Origin: Micromonospora_H sonneratiae
Lineage (GTDB): Bacteria; Actinomycetota; Actinomycetes; Mycobacteriales; Micromonosporaceae
Assembly: GCF_042679305.1 (NCBI RefSeq)
Contig: NZ_JBHTMP010000033.1
Location: 13,748 to 77,747 of the forward strand
Direction: 5' to 3'
Length of the DNA: 64,000 nucleotides
This document shows positions 1 through 8,917 of the stretch, in pieces; the stretch's first letter is position 1; every line of letters starts with the position of its first letter. Both the position numbers and the translations under genes were made by a program. Under the pieces are notes generated by a model that saw only the letters and a list, made by a program, of their open reading frames with translations, did not search any database and had not been told where the DNA came from.

Positions 1-384
1 CTGCAACTCGCTGGCCGTGAACCCGTCGGTCAGCTGAGCGTTGAGGTCGGTCAGGATGACATGGGCGGACGCGACGGTGCGCTGACCGAGCGGAGTCAAC
101 GTGAGCCTCGTGGCGCGGGCGTCGTCCGGATCCGCCGACCTGGTGAGAAGACCGGCCCTCTCGAGCCGGTTGACCAGTCCGGTCATGCCGGACGGGGATG
201 CGTCCAGCGCGGCGGTCACGTCACCGATCAGCGCCTGGTCGTGGCCTGCCAGGTAGAAGAGCACCCCGGCCCCGGCAGCGCCAATGCCGGTGTCACCGGA
301 TCGAGTGTCGATCCAGCGTCGTACCGACTTTTGCGCGGTCATGAGCTGGAACACGAGCCGGGGCAGGGAGCCGGGTTCTCTCAT
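1..384 (-). CDS. MarR-family regulator, C-terminus beyond window
   Basis: The visible 128 codons start at ATG (384) and run off the left edge. The protein has a winged-helix layout: an N-terminal dimerisation helix, a recognition-helix stretch SPSGMTGLVNRLERAGLL and a wing DPDDARATRLTLTPLG, as in MarR repressors. The start overlaps the stop of the upstream hydrolase gene by four bases (ATGA), so the two are probably translated together. By family it would bind a palindromic operator and respond to a small ligand, perhaps a substrate of the hydrolase. The ligand is unknown. Only the end of the dimerisation region is missing. Confidence 0.85.
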   Translation of the reverse strand, partial: MREPGSLPRLVFQLMTAQKSVRRWIDTRSGDTGIGAAGAGVLFYLAGHDQALIGDVTAALDASPSGMTGLVNRLERAGLLTRSADPDDARATRLTLTPLGQRTVASAHVILTDLNAQLTDGFTASELQ

Positions 385-1271
385 TCCGAAGCGTTCTCCG
401 CGTACGTCTGTAGCCAGGTCAGTAGTTCTGGCCAGAGTGTGTCACGCACGCTGCGGCGGAGGAACCCGTGATGGCCGATCGACGGCACGCCGGCGTCGGC
501 GGGAGAGTACGTCCGGCGTTCGACCCTGGCTGCGGTCAGGTGGTCGGTGATCACGTCGATCTGTCCGGGAGTGGCCCAGGGGTCGTCACTGACCCCGATC
601 GCGAGGACCGGCTGGGTGATCGTGGCTGCTCGTTGCCGTGCCTGCATGGACGGATCGTCGAAGAAGTAGCCGGGGCGGCGGGCCCATTGGCCCCACTCGG
701 ACATCGCGGCTGCGGGAAGGTCCTCACCCAACCCGAGACGTCGGGCGGGGACATAGCCCAGGGCCGCGCCGAGTGCCGGACCGACCACGTTCAGCACCAG
801 TGCCACCCGGAGCCGCTCGGTCAGGGCCGGGATCGTCCTCGTCGTGCCCGCGTGTGACGCGATGAGCGCAAATGCGGCGAGTCCCTCGGTGCCGTTGCCG
901 AGGGCGAGGGCGTGCCCGCCGACGCTGTGCCCGACGGCGAGGTGGGGCACGTACGGGAGTTGCGCGCGCGCCCAGCCGGCGACGGCTGGCACGTCATGAT
1001 CCATCCAGTCACGCATACGTAGGTCGCGGTGCTGGCGCGGGGCGCCGGACCGGCCGGTGCCGCGGTAGTCGTAGGTGACGGTGGCGATCCCGTTCTCGGC
1101 CAGGTAGGTCGCGAAGGCTGCGTAGAACCTCTCGGGCGTCGCAGTCGCGGGATGGATGACTACTGCGGCGCTGGGCGGGGTGGGCGGTAGCCGGAGCGTT
1201 CCGGAGATCCTTCCTGCTGCCTGGACCGGGACCAGGATCGTCTCGGACACCACTCCGGAACTATTTCGCAT
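381..1271 (-). CDS. alpha/beta-hydrolase (serine hydrolase fold)
   Basis: A 296-residue alpha/beta hydrolase with nucleophile elbow GHSVGG, an oxyanion-side YDYRGTGRS turn, a candidate acid in the GVSDDPWATP loop and a late His in SIGHHGF. The family covers esterases, lipases and related hydrolases; the substrate cannot be named. An upstream extension to 1397 is open but lacks hydrolase-like sequence, so the ATG at 1271 is preferred. It is transcribed away from the MarR-GNAT gene and is coupled by a 4-bp overlap to the MarR gene downstream. Confidence 0.85.
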   Translation of the reverse strand: MRNSSGVVSETILVPVQAAGRISGTLRLPPTPPSAAVVIHPATATPERFYAAFATYLAENGIATVTYDYRGTGRSGAPRQHRDLRMRDWMDHDVPAVAGWARAQLPYVPHLAVGHSVGGHALALGNGTEGLAAFALIASHAGTTRTIPALTERLRVALVLNVVGPALGAALGYVPARRLGLGEDLPAAAMSEWGQWARRPGYFFDDPSMQARQRAATITQPVLAIGVSDDPWATPGQIDVITDHLTAARVERRTYSPADAGVPSIGHHGFLRRSVRDTLWPELLTWLQTYAENASE

Positions 1272-1380
1272 GTGAACTAATGTAGCCTGCGGCCGGGGCG
1301 TGGGCGATGCCGCGGGCAGGCACCCCGACTGATGCGTCTGGAGCTGACATGGCATGGCGCTAGCTCCGAACGTGTATAGC

Positions 1381-1392
1381 TGACTAAAGTCA
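1381..1392. promoter_or_regulatory. 12-bp palindromic operator at the MarR-GNAT start
   Basis: TGACTAAAGTCA is a near-perfect palindrome ending 5 bases before the ATG at 1398 and lying in the divergent interval with the hydrolase gene. Its size and position suit a MarR-type autoregulatory site. Binding is inferred. Confidence 0.45.
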
Positions 1393-1397
1393 GGCAT

Positions 1398-2294
1398 ATG
1401 GACTCGGAGCTCATTGCCGCCGTGCGGCGGTTCAACCGGATGGTCACACAGCGGGTGGGAGCACTCGACGACGAGTACATGGCCAGGGGGCGGCCCCTCG
1501 CCCAGGCGCGTCTGCTGTGGGAGATCGGCCCCGATGGCGCCGAGGTCGCGGCGCTACGAGCACGGCTCGGACTGGATTCGGGGTACCTCAGCCGGCTCCT
1601 CCGTGCCCTTGAAGGTGACGGCCTCGTCACCGTGGGTCCGGCCGACCAGTTCAGTGGCGACGGACGCATACGGGCCGCAGCGCTCACCGACACCGGCCGG
1701 GCCGAATGGGCTGAGCTCGACAAACGTTCCGATGCGTTCGCCTGGTCGCTCCTCGAACCGCTGACCGGCCATCGCCGCGAACGACTCGTTACGGCGATGG
1801 CCGAGGTCGAGCGCCTGCTTGTCGCGTCGATGGTGACCATCGATCCCTGTCCTCCCGGCGACCCACGGGCCAGGGCTTGTGTGCGGGCCTACGGTCGGGA
1901 GATCGCACGGAAGTTCGACGAGGGATTCGACCCGGCGCTGAGCAACCCGCTCCACGACGAGGAACTCGTCCCGCCGGCCGGCGTGTTCCTGCTCGCCACC
2001 CTCAACGCCGAGCCGGTCGGATGTGGTGCGGTCAAGCTCCACCGTGACGCACCCGCCGAGATCAAGCGTGTCTGGGTGGCGGACACCGTGCGTGGGCTCG
2101 GAATCGGGCGTCGGATGCTGGCCGAACTGGAACGATACGCCGCTGAACGTGGCTGGACCGCTGTCCGGCTCGACACCAATCGCAGCCTCACCGAGGCCAT
2201 TGCGATGTACCGTTCGGCCGGCTACCGCGAGATCGAGCCGTACAACACCGAGCGCTATGCCGACCACTGGTTCGAGAAGCACCTGGTGACCTGA
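1398..2294 (+). CDS. MarR / GNAT acetyltransferase fusion
   Basis: A 298-residue two-domain protein. Residues 1-145 form a MarR winged helix, with recognition region LDSGYLSRLLRALEGDGLV. Residues 150-298 form a GNAT acetyltransferase with the acetyl-CoA loop RGLGIGRRMLAELE and the C-terminal AMYRSAGYREI motif. Such helix-turn-helix/acetyltransferase fusions are a recognised family in which the enzyme domain may sense or modify a small molecule while the HTH domain controls neighbouring genes. It starts right after a palindrome and diverges from the hydrolase gene. The acceptor substrate is unknown. Confidence 0.9.
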   Translation: MDSELIAAVRRFNRMVTQRVGALDDEYMARGRPLAQARLLWEIGPDGAEVAALRARLGLDSGYLSRLLRALEGDGLVTVGPADQFSGDGRIRAAALTDTGRAEWAELDKRSDAFAWSLLEPLTGHRRERLVTAMAEVERLLVASMVTIDPCPPGDPRARACVRAYGREIARKFDEGFDPALSNPLHDEELVPPAGVFLLATLNAEPVGCGAVKLHRDAPAEIKRVWVADTVRGLGIGRRMLAELERYAAERGWTAVRLDTNRSLTEAIAMYRSAGYREIEPYNTERYADHWFEKHLVT

Positions 2295-2544
2295 CGGCAC
2301 AGGCACCCGGTCGCGGGGACTCTGCCGGCCCGCGCGACCGCGCTGGGAAGTTCGGGGCAGGCGTGAGACCTGGCGTACGGGAGCAGTGGCTCTCCTGTCT
2401 GCGATGCTCGGCGGGGAGTGCAGCGGAGGTGCGAGTTCTTTGGACCGTTCCTCGTAGACCGAAGGTCTCCACGGTGGATGGCTGCTCCTCAGCAGGGCGT
2501 TGGCGCTGATCGGCGATTGCGACGCGGCCCTAGACTCTTGACCC

Positions 2545-2985
2545 ATGCGCCAGGGCGTCTTTGGCTACGACGTATGTGCCAGATCCACCGTTCCGGCTGC
2601 GATGGCACTCTTGGGTGACCTGGCCCGGCAGGGCGAGCTGCACCCGCTGATCGTCGACGTGAAACAGTTGCCGTCCGCGCCGGGCGCGCTACGCAGTTTC
2701 GCGATCACCGACCAGATGAGGTGGGGCTCGCTGAAGTTCAAGATCGTATACCGTGCTGACGTACTTGCCGAGAGTGCCTCTGAGCTGCACATGGTTGCCC
2801 GGCAGCCGCCCCGGGTCTCCGTGGACAATCGGACCGTCGTGGCCGACCAGGGGGACGGCACCATCCACATCAGGGTGACGATCACCTTGACTGCACCGTC
2901 GTTGCTGTTCGGCTATGCATTCCGACAGGCGGAAGCAGCCCACCGGCGGCTGGGGGAGCAGATCAGGCTCGTCCTGGAGGCGTAG
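2545..2985 (+). CDS. SRPBCC (START-like) family protein
   Basis: A 146-residue single-domain protein. The order of strand-rich segments, the amphipathic C-terminal helix (FRQAEAAHRRLGEQIRLVLEA-like region at the end) and the size fit the SRPBCC/START-like fold, which binds hydrophobic ligands. The ATG at 2545 sits about 9 bases after a TAGACT hexamer that could be a -10 box, so the transcript may be nearly leaderless. No neighbour suggests a ligand. The family call rests on overall pattern rather than a signature motif. Confidence 0.55.
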   Translation: MRQGVFGYDVCARSTVPAAMALLGDLARQGELHPLIVDVKQLPSAPGALRSFAITDQMRWGSLKFKIVYRADVLAESASELHMVARQPPRVSVDNRTVVADQGDGTIHIRVTITLTAPSLLFGYAFRQAEAAHRRLGEQIRLVLEA

Positions 2986-3585
2986 CAGTCGGCATGACCG
3001 TCCGTATCCCGCTCGGTATCCGCGATGATTCCTGAAGCATCGCGACCCTGTGCGGTCCAGGCCGCGACCCGGAGCTGAAAGCGTTCGCTGGGCATACTCG
3101 CCCCCATCCTTCCGGTGCGGGGGCAAGCCGATTCTTGACCGAGCTGATGCACCACTTGCTGCACCGGGATCTAGATAGTGTCCTAGGATGCCTTAGCGAT
3201 GGTTCCCTATACCACAGAGCTGGCAGCGCTGCGATTGTCCAACAGCGGATATGCCGCTGTGTGTGCCCGGGTAGCCCAGTTCCAGTCGACAACGCGGAGG
3301 AGCGGAGTGCAGGTCCATTAGCGGTTGGCCACCGCTTCTCCCGGCTGGCCGTGCCAACTGTCCGTCCGTCGTTGTCGTGGGTTAGCAACGTATGGGAGTC
3401 CATGCTGCTCCGATATCACCGGACAGCAGACTCTCAACGGTTCATGACCCGTCGGCGGACCGGATCGATGTTCCTGCCGCCAATCCCAACAGATCCAGGC
3501 CCCACGATCTCCAAGTTAGCATCCTAGGATGCCGTACGGGTTGTGCATCCTTGCATACCCGTACGGGCTACGACAACGACCGGTC
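2986..3585. other. Gene-free interval with small palindromes
   Basis: I see no convincing gene. The interval holds a 14-bp palindrome at 3519-3532 (GCATCCTAGGATGC), whose core also occurs near 3180-3191. It also holds an inverted repeat with 10-bp arms, CCGTACGGGT at 3532-3541 and its complement at 3557-3566. They lie just beyond the resolvase relic and could be remains of a recombination or operator site. Confidence 0.4.
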
Positions 3586-3611
3586 CAGGGCTTGATGGCC
3601 GGGGATCTTCG
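3586..3611 (+). repeat. 26-bp repeat, inverted partner at 9228-9253
   Basis: The 26 bases beginning CAGGGCTTGATGG occur again, perfectly and in inverted orientation, at 9228-9253. A perfect match of this length about 5.6 kb apart suggests the ends of related insertion sequences or of a once-mobile segment. Confidence 0.6.
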
Positions 3612-3647
3612 TCGGTCGGTGGCCGCCGTCTGGATCAGTGCTGGCGG

Positions 3648-3926
3648 TTACGGAGCTGCCTCGACCTCGGTGGACTGCGGTCGTCCGGCGGTGAGTTCGG
3701 GGACGTGCTTGTAGAGGGTGGAGGGACTGACGCCGAGGAGCCGGGCGATGGAGGCGACGCTGTTGCCGGCTCGGCGAGCAGTTGGCGGGCTTGGTGGTGT
3801 CCAGCGCTTCGTGGAGGGACCGAAACCCGACGCCCCGGGTCGGCGGAGTTCGCCGACGATGGTGATGAGGTCTTGGAGTGATCGGGCGAGCCGGTCGAGG
3901 TTCTGGCTGCGGCGAACGTGAGGCAC
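3648..3926 (-). pseudogene. Serine resolvase relic (C-terminal part)
   Basis: One frame reads DRLARSLQDLITIVGELR near the start and ends with the resolvase helix-turn-helix NSVASIARLLGVSPSTLYKH, both typical of Tn3-type serine resolvases. The middle runs into other frames: GVGFRSLHEALDTT is in a neighbouring frame, and the segment between it and the HTH is largely deleted. The catalytic-serine N-terminus is absent. This is debris of a Tn3-like transposon. Confidence 0.75.
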
Positions 3927-4116
3927 CGCGGGTCCTGCTGGCCACCCGTCAGGGCACCGTCACCCCGAACGACGGCGGTAGGTGCCGCCACGCGCAACCG
4001 CTGGTCAACACGAACACGATCGCCGTGAACATCGCCCGATCCGTCCACCCGCGACATCACAGTGGATAAAGCTGGCCTTTCAAGATCTGTAGTTGCCGTT
4101 CCGGTCGGCAGTGCTA

Positions 4117-4803
4117 TCAGTCGTTGACGGGTGGGTTCTGCCCTGGGTGGACTAGCCCGGTCTCATAGGCGTACACCACGATCTGCACTCGGTCCCGCAG
4201 GTGGAGCTTGGCGAGGATGCGCCCGACATGGATCTTCACCGTTCCCTCTACCACCCGCAACGCGTCGGCGATCTCCGCGTTGGTCCGGCCTCGGGCAACC
4301 TCCAGCAGAACCTCGCGCTCCCGGTCGGTGAGCCGGTCCACCTCATCAAACATGGCGGAAGGTCCGCTCGATGGACCCGGTATGTACGCGGCGAACGTGT
4401 CGATGAGTCGGCGGGTGGCGCTGGGCGCGACGACGGCGTCGCCGATCGCCACCGCCCGGATGCCAGTGAAGAGGTCGGTCGGCGGGACGTTCTTGAGCAG
4501 GAACCCGCTCGCACCGGCCCGCAGCGCGGCGAAGGCATACTCGTCAAGGTCGAACGTGGTCAGGACGAGGACCCGCGACGGGAGCCCGGCGGCCACGATA
4601 CGACGGGTGGCTTCGAGGCCGTCCATGACCGGCATCCGTACGTCCATCAGAATGACATCGGGGCGCAGCGCGCGGGTCATCGTGACGGCCTGTGCGCCGT
4701 CTCCCGCCTCTCCGACCACCTCGATATCGGGTTGGGTCTCCAGGGCCATCCGGTACCCAAGGCGCTGCAGTGGCTGGTCGTCGACGAGCAGGACGCGGAC
4801 CAT
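4117..4803 (-). CDS. NarL/LuxR-type response regulator
   Basis: A 228-residue two-domain response regulator. The receiver domain (about 1-120) has the acidic pair in LLVDDQ and the phospho-acceptor Asp in DVILMDVRMPV. The LuxR-type HTH (about 155-215) has LTDREREVLLEVARGRTNAE and VVEGTVKIHVGRILAKL. The ATG at 4803 is chosen because it precedes MVRVLLVDDQ, has GGGGAGG upstream and overlaps the kinase stop by one base (TGATG). It is the last gene of a permease-kinase-regulator operon and probably regulates that permease or nearby genes. Confidence 0.92.
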   Translation of the reverse strand: MVRVLLVDDQPLQRLGYRMALETQPDIEVVGEAGDGAQAVTMTRALRPDVILMDVRMPVMDGLEATRRIVAAGLPSRVLVLTTFDLDEYAFAALRAGASGFLLKNVPPTDLFTGIRAVAIGDAVVAPSATRRLIDTFAAYIPGPSSGPSAMFDEVDRLTDREREVLLEVARGRTNAEIADALRVVEGTVKIHVGRILAKLHLRDRVQIVVYAYETGLVHPGQNPPVND

Positions 4804-5990
4804 CAAGTACCTCCCCGGTTTTCGGTGAGGCTCAGCCGTGCCCGGACCCGCCACCCGTCGCCGGGTAGCGGGCCGGCTTCGGCCCGGCCGCCGTAGACCG
4901 CGACCCGCTCGGCGATGCCCGCCAGGCCATGTCCAGTGGTGGTGCCGGCGGTCGACGGGCTGTCCGCACGCCGCGCCCCGTCGTCGACGACCTCCACCTC
5001 AACACCATCGGCCGTGGAGGCAATCCGGATCCGCACCGTGACGCCCGGACCAGCGTGCTTGAGCGTGTTGGTCAGCGCCTCCTGCACGATCCGGTAGATG
5101 GTCAGGCCCACCCCCGGCCCCCAGGTCTCCGGTGTGCCGTCCCTCGACAGCATCACCCGCACGCCGGTTGCGCGGACCTGCGCCAATAGTGTCTCCAGGT
5201 CATCAAACCCGGGCTGCGGGGCGAGGCCCACTTCAGGCGTACGTGCCGGTCCGCCGTCGCGGAGGATGTCGAGCAGGCGGTGCATCTCGACGAGGGCCTG
5301 CCGGCCGGTGGCCGCGATCGTGGCGAGGGTGTCGGCGGCGCGCTGCGGCGCGGTGAGCGCGGTCAGTCCGGCTCCGTCAGCGAGTGCGACCATGACCGAC
5401 ACGTTGTGCGCAACGATGTCGTGCATCTCCCGGGCGATACGGGCCCGCTCGGCAGCCGCGGCGAGTCGGGCCTGCTGGTCACGCTCGCGGCCCAGCCGTC
5501 GGGCCCGGTCCCGCAGCTCCAGCAGGTACGCCTGCCGCGTCCGCAGAGCCACACCGAGTAGCACGACGGCGACTAGGCTTACGGTGAGCACCGCCAGCTC
5601 CGAACCGGGCAGATGACCTCGGAGCGCGGCCAGCAGCAGGGTCAGCTCGACCGCCGTCACTCCCGGCCATGTCTGACGCCACGGACGGTGCCGGGCGGTG
5701 CTGTAGACCGCCACGAGGATGACCACCACGGGGTAGACGAAGTCGGCGCGGGCCGTGAACCAGGCCGCCACGGCGAGTCCGTAGACCATCCAGAATGCAG
5801 CGACCGGCGCCCGCCGCCGCCACACCACCGGAAGGTGTACGGTTCCGAACAGCAGCCAGTCGGCGAGGCCGGGTCCGGCGTCGGCGGTGACGAGTCCGTT
5901 GGCCAGCGCGAGGACGGTGGTGACGCCGATGTCGGCCATGGCCGGATGGCGTTCTGCCACCTTCCGGATCTCATCAATAATCATCATCAT
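4803..5990 (-). CDS. NarL-type sensor histidine kinase
   Basis: A 395-residue membrane kinase. Several hydrophobic segments occupy roughly residues 20-165. A coiled linker leads to the HisKA_3 motif EMHDIVAHNVSVM, with the phospho-accepting His, and then to an HATPase domain with TIYRIVQEALTNTLKHA and GHGLAGIAERV. The ATG at 5990 overlaps the stop of the upstream permease gene by four bases (ATGA). It should phosphorylate the adjacent LuxR-type regulator. The short extracytoplasmic loops suggest sensing within or at the membrane, possibly with the permease. Confidence 0.92.
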   Translation of the reverse strand: MMMIIDEIRKVAERHPAMADIGVTTVLALANGLVTADAGPGLADWLLFGTVHLPVVWRRRAPVAAFWMVYGLAVAAWFTARADFVYPVVVILVAVYSTARHRPWRQTWPGVTAVELTLLLAALRGHLPGSELAVLTVSLVAVVLLGVALRTRQAYLLELRDRARRLGRERDQQARLAAAAERARIAREMHDIVAHNVSVMVALADGAGLTALTAPQRAADTLATIAATGRQALVEMHRLLDILRDGGPARTPEVGLAPQPGFDDLETLLAQVRATGVRVMLSRDGTPETWGPGVGLTIYRIVQEALTNTLKHAGPGVTVRIRIASTADGVEVEVVDDGARRADSPSTAGTTTGHGLAGIAERVAVYGGRAEAGPLPGDGWRVRARLSLTENRGGT

Positions 5991-6985
5991 AGGGAGCGTG
6001 GCCCGCGGGGGTTGAGGCGGAACAACGCAATGACGAAGACGGCGCCGAACAGCACCCCGGCGATCGCCCAGAGAACGGTGACGGTGAGCAGCCCGAACAC
6101 GACCGCCACGGTCGCCTCCGCCAAGCCAGTGCCGAGGAGGAAGCGCGTCGCGGCCGTCCGGGTCACCTCCCGCAGGTGTGCGAACGCCCAGACGGCGACC
6201 ACCGCAATGGCCGTGAAGTACAACACGAACAGCAGCCAGGGCACGGACAGCTCGGCCAGCGCCTGGAGCCCGACGAAGGTGGCCAGGTAGCACGCCGCTC
6301 CCGCGACCACCGGCCGCCAGACGGGTGCGTCACGATCAACATCCGGAATCAGCCGCACGGCGGACCGGAGCCGCCGTGCGGCCAGGCACAACACGACCAC
6401 GAGGCCGGCCACGAACCCGAAGTGGAGCAGCACCACGCCGCCATTGGAAACCCGATCCTCACCGGCGAACAGAAACCGCGTCACGCCGAACAAGACGACG
6501 AAGGCTCCCAGCACCCAGGTGACGCGCTTCGGGAACCATGGTATGCCGGCGCTGGCCGGCATCAGCCGCTCCGTGAACAGGATCGGCATCACCACCGAGA
6601 GCAGGCCGTGCCAGGGCAGGATGTAGAGCATCCACGGGATCCGCAGTTCCGCCACCAGGCCGTAGGAGAAATAGGCGGGGATCTGGTGGTCGAGCGGATG
6701 GTACAACGTCTCGGAGAGCAGGCCCTCGTTGTAGAGGCCGTACACCGCACCCAGACACCAGAGGCTGAGCGTTCCCAGGCCGGCCCTGGTGGCGATCTCG
6801 CGGATCACCAGGAGCGGCAGCCCGTACAGGAAGACCGCGTACGAGAGGAACGTTACTGGGTTGAGGAACAGGGTCAGCGGTGTCGCCCCGCCGAGGACCT
6901 CCGCGAGCAAGGGGGCGAGCACCATCAGCAGGGCGGCCGGTCTCCCGCTCCGTCGTATCTGGGTGGTCGCGGAACTCAGTGACAC
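5987..6985 (-). CDS. Polytopic membrane protein, operon with two-component system
   Basis: A 332-residue hydrophobic protein with about eight to ten predicted membrane spans and no ATPase motif. It starts at GTG (6985) behind a good AAGGAG site and overlaps the sensor kinase start by 4 bp. I do not recognise a named family. Stretches such as YNEGLLSETLYHP and ELRIPWMLYILPWHGLL look like loops of an integral membrane enzyme or sensor. Co-translation with the kinase suggests it feeds the signalling pair or is controlled by it. Confidence 0.8.
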   Translation of the reverse strand: MSLSSATTQIRRSGRPAALLMVLAPLLAEVLGGATPLTLFLNPVTFLSYAVFLYGLPLLVIREIATRAGLGTLSLWCLGAVYGLYNEGLLSETLYHPLDHQIPAYFSYGLVAELRIPWMLYILPWHGLLSVVMPILFTERLMPASAGIPWFPKRVTWVLGAFVVLFGVTRFLFAGEDRVSNGGVVLLHFGFVAGLVVVLCLAARRLRSAVRLIPDVDRDAPVWRPVVAGAACYLATFVGLQALAELSVPWLLFVLYFTAIAVVAVWAFAHLREVTRTAATRFLLGTGLAEATVAVVFGLLTVTVLWAIAGVLFGAVFVIALFRLNPRGPRSL

Positions 6986-7288
6986 CGCAGGCTCCTTTGT
7001 GGCGTGGCCGTCCCGAACATCAGGGCCTCAACCCTGTCGGGCTGCCGATGCGCTTCATCGACGAGTCGCTCTCCATCACCCCGTCGACGCTAGGCACCCC
7101 AGCCGGACCGCACGACTGCCTGACGTCGGACGATCAAGGCCACCACCTATGCCCCAGGGCATACGTCAGCGGCGGCCGGGCCCGCTTGCTTGGCGCGTAA
7201 CCCGATGGTCGGCGCAGACCGAGCCGTGCAAAACGGTGGTGTCCCAGGCGACGATCTTCGCGGTCGGGTCCACGGGCGTGGACCCGAG
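6986..7288. other. Intergenic interval, no gene recognised
   Basis: Short overlapping frames are present here, but none carries a recognisable motif or a convincing start. It contains the promoter side of the permease-kinase-regulator operon. Confidence 0.5.
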
Positions 7289-8077
7289 TCAATCAGTTGG
7301 CGTCTGCTTCGTAATGTCGAAGCCGGCGGAGCGCAGGTGTGCCTCGACCAACGCGTTCAGCCGAGCCCAGGCTGGCTTTTGCTCTTCGCGGTGGTGGGCG
7401 AGCAGGTTGTACCGGATGGCGCCGTCGGTGCGGGCGTGGAGTCCAGCCGGGACGGGTAGCAGTGACGGATGGGCGAGATAGTGGTCGGCCATGGCTGCGG
7501 CGAGTTCGTCAACTCTGGGGTCGTCCGGCTTCCATTCGGCGGCACGCCACATGCGCCTGATCAAGGAGCGGTACCGGGGGTCGTCGAGCCCGCGCTCGAC
7601 CCGGGAGATGTAGTCGTCGAAGCCCTCCGGCAGCAGGGCCCTGAGCAGCACCAGGCCCTCCCGGGCCATTGCCACGTCGTCCGGGGTGAAGCCAAAATCG
7701 GCGGCTACCTCGTCCAGCTTCGCGAGAACCCGGTCGGGCAGCAGGGCCCGGTCGTCGGCGAGTCGGTGCAGCATGTCCCGTCGTGCGATCAGGTCGTCGA
7801 TCCGCTCGTTGAGGCGCCGCTCGACATCGGCGAGGGCAGTGGCGAACCGGTCGGGATCGGCGTCGAGGATCGCCCCGATCTCGGCCAGCGGTACGCCGGC
7901 GGCGGCCAGCGTCCGCGCCTGAACCAGCCGCAGCAGGTCGGCCGATCCGTAGCGGCGGTAGCCGGAGTTGTCGCGGCGCGGTTCGGCGATCAGCCCGTGC
8001 CGGTGGTAGTGCCGCACCGTCTTCACCGTGACGCCGGCGAAGGCCGCCGCCTGGCCGATCGTGACACCGTCGGTCAT
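7289..8077 (-). CDS. MerR-family regulator with TipAS-like extension
   Basis: A 262-residue protein. Residues 1-70 form a MerR winged helix (TIGQAAAFAGVTVKTVRHYH then GYRRYGSADLLRLVQARTLA). A coiled dimerisation helix follows around 75-115. The C-terminal roughly 150 residues are helical, as in the effector domains of larger MerR proteins. It starts at ATG 8077, four bases after the hydrolase stop, and is the second gene of a two-gene operon. It likely controls the MerR-type promoter upstream of the hydrolase gene. The effector is unknown. Confidence 0.88.
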   Translation of the reverse strand: MTDGVTIGQAAAFAGVTVKTVRHYHRHGLIAEPRRDNSGYRRYGSADLLRLVQARTLAAAGVPLAEIGAILDADPDRFATALADVERRLNERIDDLIARRDMLHRLADDRALLPDRVLAKLDEVAADFGFTPDDVAMAREGLVLLRALLPEGFDDYISRVERGLDDPRYRSLIRRMWRAAEWKPDDPRVDELAAAMADHYLAHPSLLPVPAGLHARTDGAIRYNLLAHHREEQKPAWARLNALVEAHLRSAGFDITKQTPTD

Positions 8078-8081
8078 CCGT

Positions 8082-8873
8082 TCAGCCGACCTCCCGGTCG
8101 CGGGCGCCGGCGAGCGCGCGAACCGCGTCCGCGACGGCCCGGAAGTCCTTGCGCAGGATCGTGCCGTGGTTGCTCGCGACCTTTGCGCTCACCTTGATGT
8201 AAGGGTTGCGGGCGAGCACCGGGGTGAGGCTGGCGCGCATGCTTTCCATCTCATCACGGCTGCCGCCGAGATTGCCGCCCGTGGCGACCACGTACCGGAC
8301 CGGGAAGGTCACGCTGTCCAGGACCGGTTCGAGGGCGGCGTAGATCCCGTTGAGCTCGATGTTGCTCTGGGCATGCTGCTCGGCGGACATCTTCGCGGCC
8401 ATGCCCAACCTGGCGAGCATCGGCAGCAGCCAGCCCGACCGCCGCCACAGCCGCCGGATCCGCTCCTCGGCGTAGGAGAAGTCGTACGGGTACGCCCCGT
8501 CCACGGACACCACCCCCAGCACGCGGTCCGGATTCCGGTTGGCCCAGTGCAGCGCAACCGGTGCGCCGTAGGACCAGCCGACCAGCAGCGGTCGGTCCAC
8601 GCCCCGTGCCGCCAGTACGCCGTCGACATCGCGGACGTTTGCCTCGAACGAATAGTCCGCCGAACGCTTCGACCGGCCGCGGGCCCGCATGTCATAGGTG
8701 ATGTGCCGGTAGTCGCTGCCGAGTTCGGCGATGACGCGCCGCCAGTACGACTGGGTGGCGAACTGGCCGTTGAGGTAGACCACGCAACGGCCCGGCCCTC
8801 CGGTGTCGGTCACGGCCAGCGCGGTGTCGTCGACCGGCACCATGCCGGTCCAGGTGGAGTCGAAGCTGGTCAC
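8082..8873 (-). CDS. alpha/beta-hydrolase
   Basis: A 263-residue alpha/beta hydrolase with nucleophile elbow GWSYGAPVAL, oxyanion region VVYLNGQFATQSYWRRV, the strand YDMRARGRSK and a C-terminal SNHGTIL providing the candidate catalytic His. The length is typical of haloperoxidase-like and esterase members. It starts at GTG 8873, only a few bases downstream of a MerR-type promoter, and is followed by the MerR gene. The substrate is unknown. The hydrolase/MerR pairing suggests inducible breakdown of a small organic compound. Confidence 0.88.
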   Translation of the reverse strand: MTSFDSTWTGMVPVDDTALAVTDTGGPGRCVVYLNGQFATQSYWRRVIAELGSDYRHITYDMRARGRSKRSADYSFEANVRDVDGVLAARGVDRPLLVGWSYGAPVALHWANRNPDRVLGVVSVDGAYPYDFSYAEERIRRLWRRSGWLLPMLARLGMAAKMSAEQHAQSNIELNGIYAALEPVLDSVTFPVRYVVATGGNLGGSRDEMESMRASLTPVLARNPYIKVSAKVASNHGTILRKDFRAVADAVRALAGARDREVG

Positions 8874-8879
8874 CCGTTC

Positions 8880-8910
8880 AGTGTGGATCCTGACCCAAGG
8901 TCAAGGTCAA
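8880..8910 (-). promoter_or_regulatory. MerR-type promoter with operator palindrome
   Basis: Read on the minus strand, a TTGACC hexamer (8910-8905) is followed 19 bases later by CACACT (8885-8880). A perfect TGACC-TTG-GGTCA palindrome (8891-8903) lies inside the spacer. An over-long 19-bp spacer containing a dyad is the hallmark of promoters activated by MerR proteins. The -10 match is weak. Confidence 0.5.
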
Positions 8911-8917
8911 GCCTCAT

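Noticed and set aside
3135..3527. 130-codon plus-strand frame
   Set aside because: Mixed composition without motifs, crossing palindromes next to a resolvase relic. Not supported as a gene.
6299..6985. Extending the sensor kinase upstream to 6293
   Set aside because: The added residues are an Arg/Gly-rich shadow of the permease gene. The ATG at 5990 overlaps the permease stop in the usual ATGA way.
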